DNA of 17,760 nucleotides from DATAEK01 sp036258055 (GTDB lineage: Bacteria > Acidobacteriota > Vicinamibacteria > Vicinamibacterales > 2-12-FULL-66-21), in contig DATAEK010000289.1 in assembly GCA_036258055.1 (NCBI GenBank), positions 1-17,760 of the forward strand, written 5' to 3'. Within the stretch, counting starts at the first letter, position 1; each line of letters begins with the position of its first letter. The notes under the pieces were generated by a model that saw only the letters and a list, made by a program, of their open reading frames with translations, was not told where the DNA came from and did not search any database. Below, piece by piece: positions 6,829 through 12,760 of this stretch. A program made the position numbers and the translations under genes.

Positions 6829-8118
6829 TTGAGGATAGCGTTCATCGTCCAGCGGTACGGCACCGAGATCCTCGGCGGATCCGAATACCATTGCCGCCTC
6901 ATCGCCGAACGGCTCGCACCCCGCCATCAGGTGGAGGTGCTGACGACCTGTGCCGCCGACTACATCTCCTGGAAGAACGAGTACCCGGAAGGTACGGACC
7001 GCATTCGTGGCGTCACCGTCAGGCGGTTCGCCAACGCCCGCACCCGCGACATCCACGCGTTCAACCGCTACTCGGAGTGGATCTTCAACAGCGCCCACAC
7101 GCGCGAGGACGAGCTCGAATGGCTGCGGCAGCAGGGACCCTGGTGCCCGGCCCTGCTCGAGTACCTCGAACGCAACCATCATCAGTACGACATCCTCGTG
7201 TTCTTCACGTACCTCTACGCGCCGACGGTCCTGGGGATGGCCATCGCGCCGCACAAGAGCATCCTCGTGCCGACCGCGCACGACGAGCCGGCGATCCGGC
7301 TGGAGATCTACAAGGAGCTCTTCAGCCTGCCCGCGGGCCTTGCCTACAACACCGAAGTCGAGCGCCGTTTTCTCACAACCCACTTTTCGATCCGTGCGAT
7401 CGAAGAGGCCACGATCGGTTGCGGCGTCGAGCTGCCGCAGGCCCAGACGTACCCGCGCGAACAACCATCGCCTGAACCGGAAACCGAACCGCGCGAGGAC
7501 GGCGACGACGGGCCGGCGGAGGATCCGTCCCCGAGCTTCAGGCCGCACCTCGCGCATCGCGGGACGGTCTTCCGCCGTCGTCATCGTCTGCACGGCCCGT
7601 TCGTGCTCTACGGCGGACGGATCGATCCGGGGAAGGGTTGCGAGGAGCTGATCGAGTACTTCAGCACCTACGTCCAGGAAGGCGGTGACGCGTCGCTGGT
7701 CCTGATGGGCGTGAAGCTGATGCCGTTGCCCGAGGAACCGTTCATCCGGTTCGCCGGCCGGCTCTCCGATCAAGAGCGCCTCCATGCTCTCGAAGCGGCC
7801 ACGGTCGTCGTCGTGCCGTCACCCTACGAAAGCCTGTCGCTCCTCGCGCTCGAGTCATTCGCCGTGGGTACGCCGATCGTCGCCAACGCGAGAAGCGAAG
7901 TCCTCGTGGACCATTGCCACAAGAGCAACGCCGGCCTCTACTACGCGGATCGCGACGAGTTCACCGAGTGCGTGAGGCTGCTGATGGCGGACCATCGCCT
8001 GCGCGCGGCGATGGGGCGCAACGGCCGTCAGTATGTGCAGCGGAACTACCGATGGGATGTGATCCTGGCGAAATACGAGAAGATCTTCACGCGGTTGCGG
8101 CAGACGAAACCCCGATAG
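6829..8118 (+). CDS. GT4-type glycosyltransferase A' with charged interdomain insertion
   Basis: The 429-residue protein is the paralogue of gene A. The preferred start is TTG at 6829: it gives an N-terminus (…RIAFIVQRYGTEILGGSEYHCR) collinear with gene A and has GGTGAGG 8 nt upstream. The longer open frame back to 6586 would overlap gene B' without homology. Key motifs are GGSEYHC (16-22), VPTAHDEPAI (147-156), YGGRIDPGKG (261-270, with K269) and the EX7E pair E334/E342 in YESLSLLALE. Between the two Rossmann halves (about residues 205-247) there is a Pro/Glu/Asp-rich insertion that gene A lacks. Catalytic residues look intact, so it should be active. It is the last gene of the operon, and its TAG at 8116-8118 is followed at once by a GC hairpin. 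Confidence 0.9.
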   Translation: MRIAFIVQRYGTEILGGSEYHCRLIAERLAPRHQVEVLTTCAADYISWKNEYPEGTDRIRGVTVRRFANARTRDIHAFNRYSEWIFNSAHTREDELEWLRQQGPWCPALLEYLERNHHQYDILVFFTYLYAPTVLGMAIAPHKSILVPTAHDEPAIRLEIYKELFSLPAGLAYNTEVERRFLTTHFSIRAIEEATIGCGVELPQAQTYPREQPSPEPETEPREDGDDGPAEDPSPSFRPHLAHRGTVFRRRHRLHGPFVLYGGRIDPGKGCEELIEYFSTYVQEGGDASLVLMGVKLMPLPEEPFIRFAGRLSDQERLHALEAATVVVVPSPYESLSLLALESFAVGTPIVANARSEVLVDHCHKSNAGLYYADRDEFTECVRLLMADHRLRAAMGRNGRQYVQRNYRWDVILAKYEKIFTRLRQTKPR

Positions 8119-8119
8119 C

Positions 8120-8139
8120 CGCCGCGCGAGCCCGCGGCG
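8120..8139. terminator. GC-rich hairpin between convergent genes (possible bidirectional terminator)
   Basis: A perfect 7-bp inverted repeat (CGCCGCG / CGCGGCG) with a 6-nt loop fills almost the whole 21-bp gap between the end of the glycosyltransferase operon and the end of the response regulator gene on the opposite strand. There is no T-run on either side, so it does not meet the standard intrinsic-terminator pattern. It may pause polymerase, act with Rho, or protect RNA 3' ends. Confidence 0.4.
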
Positions 8140-9606
8140 TCAGTCGGCGATGACTTCTTCGTCGTTGACGTTCTCGGTATCGAGACCGTTTTCCGGGCGC
8201 GACCCGTTGGCCGTTCCCCGCTTGCGTCGCGGGCGGATGTCGTGGCGCTTGATCATCTCGTTCAAGGTCGTCGGCTTGATGTGCAGGAGCTCGGCGGCGC
8301 GTTTCTGCACCCCACCGGCCTGCTCCAGCGCCGATTCGATGAGCCCGCGCTGAAACGCGACTTCAGCGTCGCGATAGGAAATGCCTTCGGGCGGTACCAC
8401 GAACTGCGGCATCTGGAAGCGCTTGCTGCTCCGGACGTGATCGGGCACGAGATCGACGTCGATCTTGGGGCCCGACGAGAGCACGACGGCGCGCTCGATG
8501 ACGTTCTCCAGCTCGCGGACGTTCCCCGGCCAGTCGTACTCGAGCAGCAGATCGAGCGCTTCGGGCGTCAGCTCAAGGTGCGTCTTCTGATTCTCGATGA
8601 CGTACTTCTCGAGGAAGTGCTGCACCAGCAGCGGGATGTCGTCGCGACGTTCGCGGAGCGGGGGCAGCTGCACGGTGATCACGTGCAGGCGGTAGTACAG
8701 ATCCTCGCGGAAGCGCCCCTCTTCCATCATCCGCCGCAGGTCGACGTTGGTGGCGGCGATGATCCGCACGTCCACCTTGATCGTCTCGACCCCGCCCAGG
8801 CGCATGAACTCGCGTTCCTGAATGACGCGCAGCAGTTTGGCCTGGGTCTCGAGCGGAATGTTGCCGATCTCGTCGAAGAAGATCGTGCCTTTGTCGGCGA
8901 GCTCGAACAGGCCCTTCTTCGGGTAGACGGCGCCGGTGAACGCGCCCTTGACGTGACCGAACAGGTTCGACTCGAGAAGGTCGGGCGGAAGGCTGCCCGA
9001 GTTCACGGTGATGAACGCTCGCTCCGCGCGTGTGGAGTTCTGATGGAGTGACCGCGCGACGAGCTCCTTGCCGGTCCCGCTCTCGCCGTTGATCAGGATC
9101 GTCGTGCGGCTCGGCGCCGCCTGGATGATGAGGTCGAAGACCTGACGCATCCGCCCGCTGCGGCCGATGATTTCGCCGAAGTGGTTGGCGTGGGCCTGCA
9201 GGTTCTGGCGGAGCGCGCGGTTCTCGACCACCAGCCGCCGCTGCGCCAGGGCGTTGCGCAGCACGACCAGCACCTCGTCGTTCTTGAACGGCTTGGTGAT
9301 GTAGTCGTAGGCACCGCGCTTCATCGCGGAAATCGCGTTCTCGACCGACGCAAACGCGGTGATCAACAGGACCGGGAGGTCGTCATCGATCTTCTTGAGC
9401 TCGTCGAGCGTGGCGATGCCGTCCATTCCAGGCATCATCATGTCGACGATTGCGGCGTCGAAGGGGACCGTGCGTGCGAGCTCGAGCCCTTGTGCGGCGT
9501 GCTCCGCGAGGCGGACCTCGTAGCCCTCGCGGGCGAGGAGCGTCTCGAGGATCTCCCGCATGATCTCTTCGTCGTCGATGACCAGGATGGTGCCGTTACG
9601 ATTCAT
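8140..9606 (-). CDS. Sigma-54-dependent response regulator (NtrC/AtoC family)
   Basis: This 488-residue activator has three classic parts. The receiver domain (about 5-120) has acidic residues D11/D12, phosphorylation site D55 in IVDMMMPG, T83 and K105. The AAA+ sigma-54 interaction domain (about 145-375) has Walker A GESGTGKE (174-181), the sigma-54-contacting GAFTGA loop (221-226), Walker B TIFFDE (241-246) and the WPGNVREL segment. A Fis-type helix-turn-helix follows (QKRAAELLHIKPTTLNEMIKRH), then a ~25-residue polar tail. On phosphorylation it should oligomerise, bind upstream DNA and drive open-complex formation by sigma-54 polymerase. The ATG at 9606 lies 39 bp after the kinase stop, so the two are one operon and near-certain partners. 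An oddity is that the segment before GAFTGA reads VNSGSLPPDLLESNLFGH, where VNCGAL…ESELFGH is usual. Targets are unknown; its own operon promoter is a good candidate. Confidence 0.95.
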   Translation of the reverse strand: MNRNGTILVIDDEEIMREILETLLAREGYEVRLAEHAAQGLELARTVPFDAAIVDMMMPGMDGIATLDELKKIDDDLPVLLITAFASVENAISAMKRGAYDYITKPFKNDEVLVVLRNALAQRRLVVENRALRQNLQAHANHFGEIIGRSGRMRQVFDLIIQAAPSRTTILINGESGTGKELVARSLHQNSTRAERAFITVNSGSLPPDLLESNLFGHVKGAFTGAVYPKKGLFELADKGTIFFDEIGNIPLETQAKLLRVIQEREFMRLGGVETIKVDVRIIAATNVDLRRMMEEGRFREDLYYRLHVITVQLPPLRERRDDIPLLVQHFLEKYVIENQKTHLELTPEALDLLLEYDWPGNVRELENVIERAVVLSSGPKIDVDLVPDHVRSSKRFQMPQFVVPPEGISYRDAEVAFQRGLIESALEQAGGVQKRAAELLHIKPTTLNEMIKRHDIRPRRKRGTANGSRPENGLDTENVNDEEVIAD

Positions 9607-9645
9607 AGAGACCCGCCCGTGCCGCGCGGCGCCGCGAAGGCGGCG

Positions 9646-12519
9646 TCACGCCTGACGGTTGACTGCCTGCGCCGAGCGCGCCGAGGACAACGGCAGCATC
9701 AGAGTGAAACGCGTCCCCTGACCGGGCGCGCTCTCGCAGGTGATTGTCCCGCCGTGCTCATGCACGATGCCGTACGTGATTGACAACCCCAGCCCCGTGC
9801 CCTTGCCAATGTCTTTCGTCGTGAAGAACGGATCGTAGATGCGTGACAGCTGATCGACGGGGATCCCGGAGCCGGTATCCGACACTTCCATCACCGCTTT
9901 GTCCCCGACCGAGCGAGTGACGATCGTGAGCCACCCGCCCTTGGGCATCGCGTCCCGTGCGTTCAGGAACAGGTTGAGGAACACCTGCTGCAGCTTGTAT
10001 TCGATGCCCTGGACGAACGGCGCCACGGGCTGCAGCTCTTTCCGCACCTGAATCCGGCCGTTGCGCAGCTGATGCTCGAGCAGAGAGAGCACGTCGTTGA
10101 TGACGACGTTGATGTCCACCGCGCCGCTGTCCACTTGCGCCGGCCGCGCGAGGTTCAACAGTCCGTTGACGATCTTCGCTGCCCGGAAGGTCTGCCGCTC
10201 GATCTTCTCGAGCACCTTCGTCGTGGGATCGTCCGGCTCTGCGCCCTGCATGAGCATCTGCACGAAGCTCGAAATGCCCGTCAGCGGCGTGTTCACTTCG
10301 TGAGCCACGCCCGCCGCGAGGAGACCTATCGATGCCATCTTCTCCGAAATCTGAAGCTGCTCTTCGAGCTGGACCCTTGCCGAAATGTCTTCGATGACGA
10401 CGATCGTGCCGGCGATCGCGCCGTCCGAGTCGCGCAGCGGCGTGGTCGCCAGGTTGACCAGCAGACGGCGGGCTGGATCGTGTCGCGTGGCGATGGGAAG
10501 CCTGTAGGCCGCCGCACCGTCAGGCGAATCCCGCCGCGCCGATCGCAACATGTCGAAGAACACGGGATCGAGGATCTCGCCAAGCGAGCGGCCTACCGCA
10601 TCCTCGTGGCGGAGGCCGTACAGCTCCTCGAGACGCCGGTTCCAGCGGACGACGCGGTCGTCGCGGTTGACGACCACGAGGCCATCGTTCAGCGATTCGA
10701 GGATGTTCTCGCTGAACTCACGCAGACCGTTCAGCTCGTCGGCCTTCACGCGGAGCTGACGATAGAGCCGGCCGTTCTCGAGCGCGGTCGCAGCCTGCGC
10801 AGCCACGGCCGCAAGCAGCGCCATGTCCTCGCTGCTGAGTGGTTCCGCGCTGGCTTTGCGCCCGAGCGCCATCACGGCGATAGTCCCCTCTTTGGAGACG
10901 CAGGGGACGAAATAATGGATCCCGGCCTCGCGCCAGAACTCGACCTCGGCGGCATCGAGCCGGCGGGTCGCGAGCGGATCGTCGAGCGTCAGCGTGTGCC
11001 CCGACATGAGCCGCGTCCCGAGGTCCGAGGAGCGGGGGAGCGGCGGCGGCTCGCTGGCAAACCCTCCGTGTGCAATCGTCGCGAAGCCTCCTTCGCGACC
11101 GCTTGCGCCAGGCGCGAGCATCAGCGCCATCCGATCGACGACGAGCGTCTCGGTGACCCGGCGTACGAGCCGCTCGCTCAGCCGGAACAGATCCAGATCG
11201 CTGTTGAGATCCCGCGCGAACGCGACGAGCGCCCGGCGGTAGTCGTAGCGGTCACGGTAGTAGACACGGTCGAGCGCGGTCTGAATCGCATTCTTGACCG
11301 GACGCGACAGCAGCACGACGACGATGGTGGCGAGGAGCGCGATGATCGGGTTGCGTTGATCGCGGCCGTTGAGGAACACCTGGCCGGCGAGCGTGAGCAG
11401 GAGTCCGTAGATCGCGAGAATCGCCGCGCCCGCGGCGGAATACACCAGGCCGCGCTTGATGATGACCTCGACGTCCATCAGGCGGTACCTGACAATCGCC
11501 GAGGCAAACGCGAGCGGAACGAGGCCGAGGAGCACGCCGGTGAACTCGAACAGCCGCAGCGGCGTGAATCCGAGTGCATACGGAATCGCGTAGCTGAGCA
11601 CGAACGGCACGGCGCCGAGCGCGGTGCCCCAGACGATCCATCGCAGCTGACGGCGCGACGTCACCGACCGCACCCGGCTCAGGGCGCGGGTCATGATCGT
11701 CAGCCCGCCGATCAGGCACACCGCGAGGTAGAGCATCTCGGCGCGATCCAGTATGGTCAGCACGCTCGAGAGCACGGCGCCATTCCGCGCGCCGCGGAGG
11801 ACCATCGCGATGTTGGTGCCACCGAACAGCAGCGCCGGTGCGTAAAGCAGCGGGAGCAGGCGCCGACCCGTGTCACTGCGCGCCCAGCTATCCGGCCTTT
11901 CGGGAAAGACCAGGGCGAAATGCACGAAGAGCGGCGGCAGCATCAGGCCGGCGACGATGTCGCCCCAGTAGAACACCCAGTCGAGCGCGTCGAGCCGGCC
12001 GCTGAACGAGAACGCCAGCTTGCCGAAAAACGCCACGCAGAGCCAGAAGAAGTGCAGTGTCGCCTGATTGTCGGGACGACGGAGCCTGACGAACGCTCCG
12101 ACCAGGAGGGAGAAGATGCCAACCGCGGCGAGAACGTAATACAGGCTGCGCGATCCGCTCGGTATCCGATCGACCGTGATGTTGATCACACGGTTTTCGT
12201 TCTCTCGGATGAGCGTGTACGACAGCGGACGCGCGGGGGCCGCCGCATGCAACGCGGCGACGACTTCGTCGACCGACTTCAGGTTCTTGTTGTCGATCGT
12301 GAGCAGAATGTCGTTTCTGCGGATGCCAGCCCGTTCGGCCGGTGAGCCCGGAGCAATCTCGCTCGCGACGACATCATCGCCGCTCACGCTCCAGAGAACC
12401 CCGTCCTCCAACTCCATCCAGTTGGCCCGGACGACGATGTTCAGGATCGCGAGACACAGGAGCGCCGCCACTACGAGCAGTTGAGCTGTCGTGCGGGCAA
12501 GCCTCTGCCTGATTTCCAC
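9646..12519 (-). CDS. PDZ/multi-TM/GAF/PAS sensor histidine kinase (ComP-like N-terminus)
   Basis: The open frame reaches a TTG at 12624 (992 residues). I prefer the GTG at 12519 (957 residues; TTGs at 12543/12540 also possible), because a sigma-54 promoter match at 12566-12582 would place the RNA start near 12556, and because MEIRQRLARTTAQ gives a short basic N-terminus before the first membrane helix. Neither start has a clear ribosome binding site. Numbering from the long form: TM1 43-66; PDZ-like domain about 75-152 (APGSPAERAGIRRNDILLTI); a block of about eight membrane helices 159-440 with HFALVFPERP (235-244) and YRLMDVEVIIKRGLVY (380-395), as in ComP-type kinases; GAF about 465-617; PAS 632-750; HisKA with phosphorylated H775 in HEVNTPL; HATPase with N888, DTGSGIP (916-922) and GKGTGLGLS (940-948). 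The PDZ domain should lie outside the cytoplasm and could sense envelope peptides. All catalytic residues are present. It partners the regulator gene 39 bp downstream. Confidence 0.93.
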   Translation of the reverse strand: MEIRQRLARTTAQLLVVAALLCLAILNIVVRANWMELEDGVLWSVSGDDVVASEIAPGSPAERAGIRRNDILLTIDNKNLKSVDEVVAALHAAAPARPLSYTLIRENENRVINITVDRIPSGSRSLYYVLAAVGIFSLLVGAFVRLRRPDNQATLHFFWLCVAFFGKLAFSFSGRLDALDWVFYWGDIVAGLMLPPLFVHFALVFPERPDSWARSDTGRRLLPLLYAPALLFGGTNIAMVLRGARNGAVLSSVLTILDRAEMLYLAVCLIGGLTIMTRALSRVRSVTSRRQLRWIVWGTALGAVPFVLSYAIPYALGFTPLRLFEFTGVLLGLVPLAFASAIVRYRLMDVEVIIKRGLVYSAAGAAILAIYGLLLTLAGQVFLNGRDQRNPIIALLATIVVVLLSRPVKNAIQTALDRVYYRDRYDYRRALVAFARDLNSDLDLFRLSERLVRRVTETLVVDRMALMLAPGASGREGGFATIAHGGFASEPPPLPRSSDLGTRLMSGHTLTLDDPLATRRLDAAEVEFWREAGIHYFVPCVSKEGTIAVMALGRKASAEPLSSEDMALLAAVAAQAATALENGRLYRQLRVKADELNGLREFSENILESLNDGLVVVNRDDRVVRWNRRLEELYGLRHEDAVGRSLGEILDPVFFDMLRSARRDSPDGAAAYRLPIATRHDPARRLLVNLATTPLRDSDGAIAGTIVVIEDISARVQLEEQLQISEKMASIGLLAAGVAHEVNTPLTGISSFVQMLMQGAEPDDPTTKVLEKIERQTFRAAKIVNGLLNLARPAQVDSGAVDINVVINDVLSLLEHQLRNGRIQVRKELQPVAPFVQGIEYKLQQVFLNLFLNARDAMPKGGWLTIVTRSVGDKAVMEVSDTGSGIPVDQLSRIYDPFFTTKDIGKGTGLGLSITYGIVHEHGGTITCESAPGQGTRFTLMLPLSSARSAQAVNRQA

Positions 12520-12565
12520 GCGAGAGGACGGGTGCGGCAACAAGATGGTTGTCCGCGAGGTCGGG

Positions 12566-12582
12566 AAGCAAAGCCCGTTCCC
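12566..12582 (-). promoter_or_regulatory. Candidate sigma-54 (-24/-12) promoter of the kinase-regulator operon
   Basis: Read on the - strand the site is GGGAACGGGCTTTGCTT, against the sigma-54 consensus TGGCACGNNNNTTGCWT. The essential GG and GC dinucleotides are present at the correct spacing, along with the ACG and TTGC blocks; only the first base and one base after GG differ. Transcription would begin near 12556, 37 nt upstream of the preferred GTG of the kinase. Because the operon encodes a sigma-54 activator, self-regulation is the natural reading. This is a sequence match without experimental support. Confidence 0.6.
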
Positions 12583-12607
12583 TGGATCCAAGTGGTCGAC
12601 GAGTGGT

Positions 12608-12629
12608 AACTCGTTGTATGACAAGAGTT
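12608..12629. promoter_or_regulatory. Imperfect palindrome upstream of the sigma-54 promoter (possible activator site)
   Basis: The arms AACTC(G)TTGT and ACAAGAGTT pair over 9 bp with one bulged G and a 3-nt centre. The centre lies about 60 bp upstream of the predicted sigma-54 transcription start, a position compatible with binding of a dimeric enhancer-binding protein such as the operon's own response regulator. It could alternatively act as an RNA hairpin, since on the + strand it is followed by TTT. If the kinase started at the TTG at 12624 the palindrome would straddle that start codon. Confidence 0.4.
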
Positions 12630-12703
12630 TTTCAGTTCAGTTCGCGGCGGCTGTCCAACGATCTGGAGAGCGATCCAAAAGCCCGGAGGACGAAAACAGC
12701 GGC

Positions 12704-12731
12704 AAAAAAGGCGGGCCGACGAAGCCCGCCT
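12704..12731 (-). terminator. Rho-independent terminator of the barrel protein unit
   Basis: On the - strand, AGGCGGGC, a 7-nt loop and GCCCGCCT form an 8-bp GC-rich stem that runs directly into six T residues (the closing T of the stem is the first of them). It starts 30 bp after the TAG of the beta-barrel gene and separates that unit from the kinase operon further down the same strand. It is the clearest intrinsic terminator in the window. Confidence 0.9.
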
Positions 12732-12760
12732 CGCATTCCACGCCGTTCGATCGCCGAAGT

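Noticed and set aside
5655..6902. Open frame of 415 codons on the - strand opposite glycosyltransferase B'
   Set aside because: Shadow of a GC-rich gene; the + strand holds the conserved GT4 motifs and the operon overlaps.
9607..9645. GC-rich inverted repeats between kinase and regulator genes as a terminator
   Set aside because: The 39-bp gap holds short GCCGCG-type repeats but no T-run; the two genes are expected to be co-transcribed, so I do not call a terminator there.
10072..12345. Open frame of 757 codons on the + strand opposite the histidine kinase
   Set aside because: Its product is Arg/Glu/His/Asp-rich with no domain pattern, and it mirrors the high third-position GC of the real kinase gene, which has complete domains and catalytic residues.
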